Shown in pieces: positions 45,331-52,617 of a DNA stretch of 64,000 bases. Origin of the DNA: Zobellia uliginosa (lineage in GTDB: Bacteria > Bacteroidota > Bacteroidia > Flavobacteriales > Flavobacteriaceae); NCBI RefSeq assembly GCF_900156625.1, contig NZ_FTOB01000003.1, positions 558,001 to 622,000 on the forward strand, written 5' to 3'. Positions within the stretch are counted from its first letter, which is position 1, and the number at the start of each line of letters is the position of its first letter. Below the pieces are notes generated by a model, which was not told the origin of the DNA, did no database searches, and saw nothing but the letters and a program-made list of their open reading frames with translations. The position numbers and the translations under genes are program-made.

Positions 45331-45759
45331 ATGATAGCTGAGTTTTTGGCCTGGGCAAAATCCAAACTTTTGGTAGATAGGCGTTTATTGGCGCTCTATT
45401 GTATTGTTTATTTCAGTTGGGGCATGGGGATGAACTGCTTCGGTACCGCGATGGAAATTGCCAAGTTCACCTACTGGTGGCAGGTAATCAGCTGTTACAT
45501 TTTATATATGGTGCCCATATCCTTGTTACTTAGAAAGCTTCCCTTTCACGCCCAATATGCCTATGGACTGGTAGCGATGGGGTTTTTGGAATTCGGGGGC
45601 TATTGTTTTGGTACTTCCTATGCCTATCCCGATAATTTAATGGACCAATTTTTTGGTATCCGGAACTTCAGTTTGGCGATGGCCTTGTTCTTTGCGCTTT
45701 ACTTTCCCCTGGGTAATTGGGGCGTAGGCAAGTTGTACAGGGCCTTGTTCAAAAACTGA
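45331..45759 (+). CDS. Small membrane protein ending the polyketide operon
   Basis: This 142-residue polytopic protein has about four membrane segments (LLALYCIVYFSWGMGMNCFG, VISCYILYMVPISLLL, and two more). I recognise no family. Its start lies one base after the ACP stop, so it belongs to the operon. It might help export or assemble the product in the membrane. A hairpin with a T-run follows. Confidence 0.65.
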   Translation: MIAEFLAWAKSKLLVDRRLLALYCIVYFSWGMGMNCFGTAMEIAKFTYWWQVISCYILYMVPISLLLRKLPFHAQYAYGLVAMGFLEFGGYCFGTSYAYPDNLMDQFFGIRNFSLAMALFFALYFPLGNWGVGKLYRALFKN

Positions 45760-45760
45760 A

Positions 45761-45780
45761 GGGCCAAGGCCCCGTTTTTT
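45761..45780 (+). terminator. Weak terminator after the polyketide operon
   Basis: GGGCC-AA-GGCCC followed by CG and six Ts. The loop is very short, so the effective stem is about 4 pairs. It lies between convergent genes. Confidence 0.5.
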
Positions 45781-45801
45781 CCTTTATCCCGACCAATGGA
45801 T

Positions 45802-46758
45802 CTATTCCTCATTCCCTTCTTCCTCCTTGGCAGGAATAAGGAGGGAGGCCCCTATACCCGCTAACAAGGAGACGGATATCACAGCGAGGGACAACCATTC
45901 GGGGAGCTCGATTTGATGTGAGAACAGCATTTTCAGTCCTACAAAGGCCAGAATGACCACAAGGCTATAGTTGATAAACCTGAATTTCGCCAGCATCCTC
46001 GAGATCAAGAAATACATGGAGCGCAAACCTAAGATGGCCAATATGTTGGAACTGAATACGATAAAAGGGTCTGCCGTGATGGCCAAGATGGCGGGAATAC
46101 TGTCCAGCGCAAATAATACATCGGTCAGTTCTATGACTACCAAGGCCACAAAAAGCGGTGTAGCCGCGTTGAGTCCCCTTTTTTTGATAAAGAAATCATG
46201 GCCGTGCATGGTAGAGGTAATGGGGTAGACCCGTCTGATCTGTTTGAATACCCAGGAATCTTTGGGGTTGAAGTCCTCATCGTCCCCTTTGAGCATCTTA
46301 TAGGCCGTCCACAACAAGAAGAGGCCGAAGACGTAGATGATCCACTCGAATTTGGTGATCAGGGCCACACCGAAGAAAATCATCAATCCCCTAAAGACGA
46401 TGGCCCCCAAGATACCCCAAAAGAGTACCCGGTGCTGGTAGAGGGCCGGTATCTTAAAGGACGAAAAGATCACCGCGATCACAAAAACGTTGTCGATACT
46501 GAGCGATAGCTCAATAAGGTAGCCGGTAATATATTTTAGAACGGCCTTGTTGGGGGTGAGGTTTGTGGGGTTTTCGACCATGCCGCTGGAAAACAGCCAA
46601 TAGATGACGCCGCTAAAGGCAAGGGCCACCGAGACCCAAATAGCCGTCCATATAGCCGCTTCCTTGCTTTTTATAACGTGTTCGTGTTTGTTGAACACAC
46701 CGAGGTCAAGCGCAAGAAAGAAGATGATCAGAGCAATAAAAAGGATCCAAACCCACAT
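45802..46758 (-). CDS. TerC/Alx-family integral membrane protein
   Basis: The 318-residue protein has about nine membrane helices with the TerC signature acidic residues in ITGYLIELSLSIDNVFVIAVIFSSF and VIELTDVLFALDSIPAILAI. Members are linked to tellurite resistance and to manganese export during alkaline stress or protein secretion. Mn export is the better supported current view. It has a -7-like box (TATCTTCG) 22 bases upstream. Confidence 0.9.
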   Translation of the reverse strand: MWVWILFIALIIFFLALDLGVFNKHEHVIKSKEAAIWTAIWVSVALAFSGVIYWLFSSGMVENPTNLTPNKAVLKYITGYLIELSLSIDNVFVIAVIFSSFKIPALYQHRVLFWGILGAIVFRGLMIFFGVALITKFEWIIYVFGLFLLWTAYKMLKGDDEDFNPKDSWVFKQIRRVYPITSTMHGHDFFIKKRGLNAATPLFVALVVIELTDVLFALDSIPAILAITADPFIVFSSNILAILGLRSMYFLISRMLAKFRFINYSLVVILAFVGLKMLFSHQIELPEWLSLAVISVSLLAGIGASLLIPAKEEEGNEE

Positions 46759-46779
46759 AATACATAATTTTTACGGCTG

Positions 46780-46787
46780 CGAAGATA
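46780..46787 (-). promoter_or_regulatory. Promoter -7-like box of the TerC-type gene
   Basis: On the minus strand this reads TATCTTCG, one mismatch from TAnnTTTG, 22 bases before the start at 46758. The identical octamer lies 25 bases before the gene at 47539. Confidence 0.45.
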
Positions 46788-46876
46788 ATTCATTTTTACG
46801 GTTGTTGAAATGCGCAAAAGCGAAAGGATTTGATCCATTTCAAGGCAGGTTCCGAAATTGTGAAGGACGTGTGGAT

Positions 46877-47389
46877 TTAAGGGGCCAGGTTAAGGTTGAT
46901 TTGAACAAGGACCTTGTTGTCGGCCCTTTCCTTTTTTATGGCAATGCCGAAATCGGAGGAAAATAGGGTAGTGCTGCCCACCCATTGTGCATCTTTTTTT
47001 ATAAAGTCGATCTGGATGGTTTTGGAGACTCCCTTTAAGGTAAGCTTTCCGGTGGCCGTAATGCCCTTTTCGGTTTCGCGGATCGTCTCGCTTTCAAAAG
47101 TAATATCCGGAAATTCGTCCGCATTGAAATATTTGCTTCCCTTTAGGGACCAGTCCCTTAAAAAATTACCCGTCTTTAGGGTGGCCACGCTTACCGAACC
47201 CTGGAGTTTTGATTGGACGATATGATCGAGGTCGATGTGCGAAGTGGACTTGAAGCCTGAAATACTGCCTTCGACATCTTTGGAAACGAAGGTAAAGCCG
47301 ATATCGGCCGATACGATCTCGGTAGTCTGTGCGCTAAGGCAAAAAAGATTGGCGGTGCAGAGAACGAAGGTGATTAGAAGTGCTTTCAT
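46877..47389 (-). CDS. YceI-family periplasmic lipid-binding-like protein
   Basis: This 170-residue protein has a signal peptide (cleavage after FCLSAQ, residue ~21) and a YceI lipocalin-like barrel (ADIGFTFVSKDVEGSISGFK, FNADEFPDITFESETIRE, ITATGKLTLKGVSKTIQIDF). YceI members bind isoprenoid or other hydrophobic ligands in the periplasm. It is a single gene and diverges from the gene at 47539. Confidence 0.85.
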   Translation of the reverse strand: MKALLITFVLCTANLFCLSAQTTEIVSADIGFTFVSKDVEGSISGFKSTSHIDLDHIVQSKLQGSVSVATLKTGNFLRDWSLKGSKYFNADEFPDITFESETIRETEKGITATGKLTLKGVSKTIQIDFIKKDAQWVGSTTLFSSDFGIAIKKERADNKVLVQINLNLAP

Positions 47390-47506
47390 AAGGAGGAAAA
47401 TAGTGGTATATAAAGGTAAGCTATTTCAAAATATCGGTAAAATGGCGGGAAATACCGCCCAATACGAATGTAAGGGGGGAAATAGAAGCCCTGACCAACA
47501 ATTTAC

Positions 47507-47514
47507 TATCTTCG
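47507..47514 (+). promoter_or_regulatory. Promoter -7-like box
   Basis: TATCTTCG, one mismatch from TAnnTTTG, 25 bases before the ATG at 47539. It is the same octamer as at the TerC-type gene. Confidence 0.45.
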
Positions 47515-47538
47515 TAAAAGAACCTATATGAAGCAGTT

Positions 47539-47856
47539 ATGAAAAATCATCTTTTGCTGATTACTGCCTGTGTCTGTATGTACGCAGGGGGAGTATCGGC
47601 CCAAGAGAAACCAGTGGAAGTTACCAAGTACACGGTAATGGAGCGCTTTGAGCCCGAATTGATATTGAGTGCCAAGGAGCGGGAGCAATTAAAGGAAGAG
47701 CGTATTGCCGAAGTAAAACGCCGCCGGGAAATTTTAGATACCCTTAGCATTTCGGAAAGAAAAAGGGAACGATTGTTACAAGACCTGATCAAGGACCCGT
47801 TTTCGAACCGTTTGTCACGTACCATGGCAGAAATCGAGTTCGAGGACGAAGAATAA
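47539..47856 (+). CDS. Small exported helical protein of unknown function
   Basis: This 105-residue protein has a signal peptide (cleavage near GVSAQ, residue ~22). The rest is highly charged and helical (LSAKEREQLKEERIAEVKRR, ISERKRERLLQDLIKDPFSN). No family is recognised. A -7-like box upstream and its own start support expression. Confidence 0.6.
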   Translation: MKNHLLLITACVCMYAGGVSAQEKPVEVTKYTVMERFEPELILSAKEREQLKEERIAEVKRRREILDTLSISERKRERLLQDLIKDPFSNRLSRTMAEIEFEDEE

Positions 47857-48301
47857 ACATAACCACCTAAATAGGAGATGCCCTTAAGGAGCCCAGTGCT
47901 TTTTAGGGGTATTTTTTTAAATTTTCGGGAAGGGCTGAAGGTAATTCTGACGTTTTGGCCTTGAAAAACACAGGTATTTTTATTGATTTTAGATGATTTA
48001 TGGTGCTGATTTGTAGAATTCTAGAAAAATATGCGAAAAAATAAGGGGTGATACGGGCCGTGGTGCGGACAATTTTATTGTAAGTAAATTCTTAACATAA
48101 GAGCTTATTTTTCAGTTGATTATCGGTTGATAACTTCTGTATAAAAAATGAAGATTTTGCTTGGGACATAGTATAGCAAAGAATATAAATTTCATGTTAA
48201 ATGTTGATTATGTGGGTGTTAAGCCTGTTTTTTTTGAGGGATTTTTCTTAACTTAGTAAGGAACACGAAAGCATCTCATCAACCCTAAAAATCTTTGTAC
48301 T
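47857..48301. other. Gene-free AT-rich stretch
   Basis: No reading frame or clear hairpin terminator was seen. The last ~60 bases before 48302 may hold its promoter: TAACTTAG near 48251 is one mismatch from TAnnTTTG. The rest is AT-rich and unexplained. Confidence 0.4.
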
Positions 48302-48640
48302 ATGACAACACTCGAGCGAAGCAGACCCAGATTAGAAGAAAATGAAAAAAATGCAATTGTTGTTAGGTTAGAACGCAATCAAAAGGATTTGATACAGTTA
48401 CGAACCAAATTGAATTCCTACCGATGCGAGCCTAAAACGTACAGTTTGTACGAGAGTATAGAGAACTTACGTTCTAAAATGGATTCTTTAAGCCATACCA
48501 ACCGTGAAATTATTTCTTCGTTAAAAGATACCCGTAAAGCTGTAAACGCGCATCTAGAGCGCGCTAAAAGGCAATTGGCGGAGTTCAGGAGACTTAACGA
48601 AGGCGTCGATGAATATTTGAACATTTGTTCAAGCCATTAA
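48302..48640 (+). CDS. Small coiled-coil protein of unknown function
   Basis: This 112-residue soluble protein is almost wholly helical and charged, with heptad-like spacing (VVRLERNQKDLIQLRTKLNS, ESIENLRSKMDSLSHTNREI, HLERAKRQLAEFRRLNEGV). It has no signal peptide and no known family. It is bounded on both sides by long gene-free stretches and precedes the accessory region. Confidence 0.55.
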   Translation: MTTLERSRPRLEENEKNAIVVRLERNQKDLIQLRTKLNSYRCEPKTYSLYESIENLRSKMDSLSHTNREIISSLKDTRKAVNAHLERAKRQLAEFRRLNEGVDEYLNICSSH

Positions 48641-48906
48641 CTATTTGCCTATTTTGCTTAAGCGTTTACGCTAGTTTGTAATGTTTGGTTGGGTCTTTGG
48701 GAAACCTGGATTTAACCAAACATTATTGTTTTATTCACATGGCATCGCACCGTTGAAGCCATCACAAGAAGAAGGGAGGCCTTTTTTAGCACGCACCTTT
48801 AAATTTCATAAAATATTTTAAAAGTTTGAATTCTCCTGTTTAGTAGGGCCTTTGAAATACTCTATTTTACATAATATAAATTATAGTACATTTTGGTACA
48901 TTTCGT

Positions 48907-48996
48907 AAAACGGCGGATGCTTGCATTTTACATAATTGCAGATATGACCTTCGCGTCAGCGAATCATATCGTCAGCCATTATGTAAAAGCCGTTTT
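48907..48996. repeat. Nested inverted-repeat element with attC-like folding
   Basis: Four stems nest around one centre: AAAACGGC (48907) with GCCGTTTT (48989), TTTTACATAAT (48926) with ATTATGTAAAA (48978), GATATGA (48941) with TCATATC (48964), and TTCGC (48950) with GCGAA (48959). Extra unpaired bases sit mainly on the left arm: 11 bases between the two outer stems and 2 bases before the innermost stem. The size (90 bases) and asymmetric bulges recall integron attC sites, but the usual core GTTRRRY was not found. Confidence 0.6.
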
Positions 48997-49040
48997 ATCG
49001 GTTTTTATCGCGTATATCAAAGGAAACCAACACGCTAAGT

Positions 49041-49074
49041 AAACGGCGCATGCTTGCATTTTACATCATTGCAG
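49041..49074 (+). repeat. Second copy of the left arm of the nested repeat
   Basis: These 34 bases equal 48908-48941 at 32 of 34 positions, in the same orientation. The first copy sits in the nested structure. The second is followed by a different hairpin (49094-49112) and ends about 95 bases from the toxin gene stop. Confidence 0.8.
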
Positions 49075-49171
49075 GGCCGCTACCAATCGCTCGTCCCGAT
49101 TTTACATCGGGATCGCCAGTGCTTGCCAGCGCGAAGCATAAATTTCTAAGCACTTGCTATCGTACATATCT

Positions 49172-49669
49172 TTAAAATAGTTGTTGAACAGTCTTCATAG
49201 GTAAAAACATTTTACCACTGTCAGGAAGCTTTATGAAACCATATTTTGAGTAGAAGTTTTCTGCGTCTTCATCGATTGGATCTACAATCACGGCAAATGA
49301 CCCAATCTCTTTTGAAATCAAATTACTCCTTTTAAGTGCTTCAATTAGAAGTAGTCTCCCAAGACCGTTTCCCTTGAACTTCTTGCCAACTGCCAACCTT
49401 CCTAATAAAGCTGTTGGAATTGAAGTGTATGACCTAGGAAGCTTTTTTTTAAAGCTTTCGGGAACATGTTCAAGAGGAATTCCATTATTTGACAAGGTAT
49501 AATATCCTTGTACTATTTTATCTTCCCCAACAAAAACAAAGCAAGCCGATAATTTTCTTTTGACATCTTGGCTTGCTTGTTTCTGAATATAATTGTCGAG
49601 CATTTCTTTTCCGCAAGAAAACTCCTTTTTAATATGAGAACTATCTAAGACTTCTGTTAGGAAACTCAT
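49172..49669 (-). CDS. GNAT acetyltransferase toxin (TacT-like)
   Basis: This 165-residue GNAT-fold acetyltransferase has the acetyl-CoA loop RLAVGKKFKGNGLGRLLL near residue 90 and the C-terminal YSKYGFIKL. With its DUF1778 partner it fits TacT/AtaT-type toxins that acetylate charged tRNA and halt translation. Its start overlaps the antitoxin stop by 4 bases. The genes share a promoter bearing two operator copies. Confidence 0.87.
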   Translation of the reverse strand: MSFLTEVLDSSHIKKEFSCGKEMLDNYIQKQASQDVKRKLSACFVFVGEDKIVQGYYTLSNNGIPLEHVPESFKKKLPRSYTSIPTALLGRLAVGKKFKGNGLGRLLLIEALKRSNLISKEIGSFAVIVDPIDEDAENFYSKYGFIKLPDSGKMFLPMKTVQQLF

Positions 49670-49956
49670 TTTGAAACTGATTCATTGTAGTGTTTGGCAG
49701 CTTCAATTAAACTATCATTAGGTTTACCTGCATTAACAATAGCATCAAAGAAAACTTCGCTATCTTTTTCACTTTCAATAACTTTTTCCCAATCGCTAAC
49801 AATTAATTTTGCTTTTTCTTGAGTAGCAGATATAACAAAATCAGTCAGACTGCGAAAGCCTCCTAAACTAGCCGCCCTCTCAAAAAACGCTTTTTGCTTC
49901 TTAGGAAGTCTCGTATCGAATCGAGCTTTCTCTTCGTTAGTCGCTTTTGTTTTCAT
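49666..49956 (-). CDS. DUF1778 ribbon-helix-helix antitoxin (TacA-like)
   Basis: The 96-residue protein has an N-terminal ribbon-helix-helix DNA-binding part (ARFDTRLPKKQKAFFERAAS, SLTDFVISATQEKA) and a C-terminal toxin-binding tail, as in DUF1778 antitoxins. It binds its partner and the operator. I start at the ATG at 49956, because the longer frame runs into the operators at 49974-50026. Confidence 0.87.
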   Translation of the reverse strand: MKTKATNEEKARFDTRLPKKQKAFFERAASLGGFRSLTDFVISATQEKAKLIVSDWEKVIESEKDSEVFFDAIVNAGKPNDSLIEAAKHYNESVSK

Positions 49957-49973
49957 GATTATTTTTTTTAAAT

Positions 49974-50026
49974 GTACGTGTATTTTCCGTACCAATCAAA
50001 TAGTTGTACGAATCTTTTCCGTACAA
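49974..50026. promoter_or_regulatory. Twin operators of the toxin-antitoxin genes
   Basis: Two dyads share the layout GTACG-N9-CGTAC: 49974-49992 and 50004-50026 (extended there to TTGTACG-N9-CGTACAA). Their centres are 32 bases apart, about three helical turns, so bound antitoxin dimers would lie on one face. This fits conditional repression by a ribbon-helix-helix antitoxin. Confidence 0.7.
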
Positions 50027-50300
50027 AATATAGCGGCTATTATAAAACCTATGTTTTAAATAAGGTATTCATGCATCTCATAAAAATATTCGATGTCACT
50101 CCCCTCCTAGCGTCGGCTCGTTTAATAAGTGTTTACTTTTTTTATTTAATTGTTTTTTAAAGGTATTCGTGAATGCGTCGCATTTCATTACCTTTTGAGA
50201 AGAAACTTTTTAGAAAGAAAACAACAACGAAGGTGGTAAGAACTTTGCCTGCGCACCATCGCGCTCAAATACCAAAATCCAATTCTTTTTTAAAAACACA

Positions 50301-51695
50301 CTAACTAGGCCTTATATTCTGATTCACCCGAAAGAAATTTTCCGGATCGTATTTGCTTTTTATGGCCACTAATCTATCATAGTTGTGTCTATAACTGGCT
50401 TTAATGCGATCTTGACCTTCATCCATCATAAAATTTGAATAGGCTCCACCTGCGGAGTACGGATGCAAGGCCTCATAATACGATTTACACCAATCGGTAA
50501 TTTTGCTTGCATTTTTAGGATCTATATCTACTCCTAAATATACACCTGCATATTTGGCATCTCTATACGCCCATGGCGTATCTTCGGCTCCTACCCTACT
50601 GGCTGCCCCGGTAATGGGGTATAAATGCATTTGAGAAAGTACTGTTGGTATTGCTGTGCCAAATTTTAGATGTTGGGCCCTTATATTGGCGTCTAATTCA
50701 TTAAAAAAATCGGCTCTCCAATACCATTGCAATCCTGCTGGAAAGAATCCATCGAACATCGTTTGTAATGCGGGATAGGGCATTTCTCCAACATGTGCGA
50801 AAATGGGATTACGATCTAATACGGGCTTAAAAATAGAATCAAATCGATCAGGATCCCCAGTATAACACCAAACAATGCCACAAAACTTTTTATTATGTAA
50901 TTCTGCCGGAAATGGGGATTCGGGAATCACCATAGTGCTTATAAATCCGTTTAAATCTTCTGGAGCTTCTTGAATAAAGCTGTCATACCACGCCATGATT
51001 TCTTCGACCCGTTCAATGGGCCATAAGGTTGGTCCGCCCATAAGCATGTTAACAGGGTGTGCCTGAAACGTAAACGATGTTATAACACCAAAATTTCCGC
51101 CTCCACCACGAATGGCCCAAAATAAGTCGGTGTTCTTGGTAGCGTTAACGGTAACAAAAGTACCATCGGCCAAGACCATTTCGGCTTCCAATAAATTATC
51201 TATGGTGAGTCCATATTTTCGGGTTAAATATCCTATACCGCCACCAAGTGTTAATCCACCAACACCGGTCGTTGAAATCATTCCGGAAGGCACAGCCAAA
51301 CCATGGGAATGCGTTACTTCATCTACTTCATTCCATATATTTCCACCGCCTACTTTTACGGTATTATTTGAGGTATCAACGTTGACAAACTTTATGCCTG
51401 ATAAATCGATGACCAAACCGTCATTGCATACCCCTAAGCCTGCACCATTATGTCCTCCTCCTCGTATGGCCACCAAAACGTTGTTGTCCCTTCCAAAATT
51501 TACGGCAGCTATAACATCATCAGCATCTTGGCACATGGCGAATACCCCAGGATGTTTATCGATCATACCATTATACACTTTACGTGTTTCATTATAGTCT
51601 AAATCCGTTGGTAAGATCAGCTTTCCTTTTAATTGGGAAGCAAAGGCTTTTAGGATGTTGGGAGTGATTTCTTTTACTGAATTTTTCATATGCAA
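50301..51695 (-). CDS. Berberine-bridge-enzyme-like FAD oxidoreductase
   Basis: This 464-residue protein joins an FAD-binding type 4 domain (VAIRGGGHNGAGLGV with the His that often binds FAD covalently, GGGIGYLTRKYGLTIDNL) with a C-terminal BBE domain (YDPENFFRVNQNI at the end). Members oxidise sugars, alcohols or alkaloids with O2. The substrate is unknown. The codon use is AT-rich compared with the core genes, and the gene sits in the accessory region. Confidence 0.87.
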   Translation of the reverse strand: MHMKNSVKEITPNILKAFASQLKGKLILPTDLDYNETRKVYNGMIDKHPGVFAMCQDADDVIAAVNFGRDNNVLVAIRGGGHNGAGLGVCNDGLVIDLSGIKFVNVDTSNNTVKVGGGNIWNEVDEVTHSHGLAVPSGMISTTGVGGLTLGGGIGYLTRKYGLTIDNLLEAEMVLADGTFVTVNATKNTDLFWAIRGGGGNFGVITSFTFQAHPVNMLMGGPTLWPIERVEEIMAWYDSFIQEAPEDLNGFISTMVIPESPFPAELHNKKFCGIVWCYTGDPDRFDSIFKPVLDRNPIFAHVGEMPYPALQTMFDGFFPAGLQWYWRADFFNELDANIRAQHLKFGTAIPTVLSQMHLYPITGAASRVGAEDTPWAYRDAKYAGVYLGVDIDPKNASKITDWCKSYYEALHPYSAGGAYSNFMMDEGQDRIKASYRHNYDRLVAIKSKYDPENFFRVNQNIRPS

Positions 51696-51744
51696 TGCCT
51701 ATAATATTTGTTATTGGAGGTTACACCTTAAGGAATCTTCCTTT

Positions 51745-52482
51745 CTATTTTGTGCTTTTTGAAAAAGGAAGCAACATAGGTACATTTTTTTGGTATTCTT
51801 CGTAGTCTTTACCATGTATTTTGCGTAGATCCTTTTCTTCTAAATACTTGACAGCTATTAAAATGTATACCGTAGTAATTACTGCAAAAATTAAATGGCC
51901 TACTGTCATTAATGGTGTTGCCCAAAATGCAATGATAAACCCAAGCATTAAGGGATGTCTTACTATTTTATATAAAAAATTGGTTTGAAATTTTGGCGAT
52001 TGGGAAGTTCTATTTTTAAAGTTGTCGAATATTTGCGTCAAGCCAAACAATTCAAAATGACTGATCATAAATGTAGAAAGCAAAACAATGAGCCAACCAA
52101 GAGCTGCTACTCCAATAATTATCCATACCAATAAGCTGTTATCGATTTCCCAAACCACGGTATTAATAGGTTGCCATTTCCAAAATAGTAATAGAAGTGC
52201 TAAACTCGTTAATAAAATATAAGTACTTCGTTCAGCAGGTTTTCCTATAATCTTGACCCACCATGCTTTAAAAGTCGGTCTAGCCATTACGCTATGTTGA
52301 ATCGCAAAGATGCTTAACAAAACAAGATTTATTAAAATTGCTAAAAAACCTGTGCCTTCAGTAGCTGAGTTAATGGTTTTAGGCACTAAAAAACCACTTA
52401 CAAACCCTATGGCATACAGAAATGAAATTAAGAAAACGAGGTAGGCTATAAGGCCATAAACAAGAATGATAAACTTTTTCAT
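51745..52482 (-). CDS. MddA-like membrane methyltransferase (methanethiol S-methyltransferase/NnrU-like)
   Basis: This 245-residue protein has about six membrane helices. The pattern VRHPLMLGFIIAFWATPLMT and the C-terminal EEKDLRKIHGKDYEEYQKNVPMLLPF match MddA/isoprenylcysteine-methyltransferase-type enzymes. MddA uses SAM to convert methanethiol to dimethyl sulfide. The general NnrU group is broader, so the reaction is likely but not certain. It follows the HTH fusion gene in the same direction. Confidence 0.8.
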   Translation of the reverse strand: MKKFIILVYGLIAYLVFLISFLYAIGFVSGFLVPKTINSATEGTGFLAILINLVLLSIFAIQHSVMARPTFKAWWVKIIGKPAERSTYILLTSLALLLLFWKWQPINTVVWEIDNSLLVWIIIGVAALGWLIVLLSTFMISHFELFGLTQIFDNFKNRTSQSPKFQTNFLYKIVRHPLMLGFIIAFWATPLMTVGHLIFAVITTVYILIAVKYLEEKDLRKIHGKDYEEYQKNVPMLLPFSKSTK

Positions 52483-52617
52483 TTTTATTGGTTCTAAAAT
52501 TAGTAGGGACTAAAAGTAGTATAGAACGGTATTCTGAAAATCTACATTTAGACCAAATAATTGTAATTTTAGATCAAACAAATTTTTAAAGCAACTTTCT
52601 GTATTTCAGTGTTTTAT

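Larger units (their letters stand above)
48641..49171. other. Repeat-filled stretch next to the toxin-antitoxin pair
   Basis: No gene was seen. From 48905 to 49155 the DNA is dense in inverted repeats: the nested structure at 48907-48996, its partial copy at 49041-49074, a TCCCGAT-TTTAC-ATCGGGA hairpin at 49094-49112, and AGTGCTT/AAGCACT at 49118-49154. The first part (48641-48900) shows nothing nameable. Confidence 0.7.

Noticed and set aside
45761-45780. Strong terminator at the end of the polyketide operon
   Set aside because: The stem encloses only two bases, so it was kept as a weak terminator only.
48905-49155. Calling the repeat cluster a proven integron attC array
   Set aside because: The GTTRRRY core site and an integrase were not found, so only attC-like folding is claimed.
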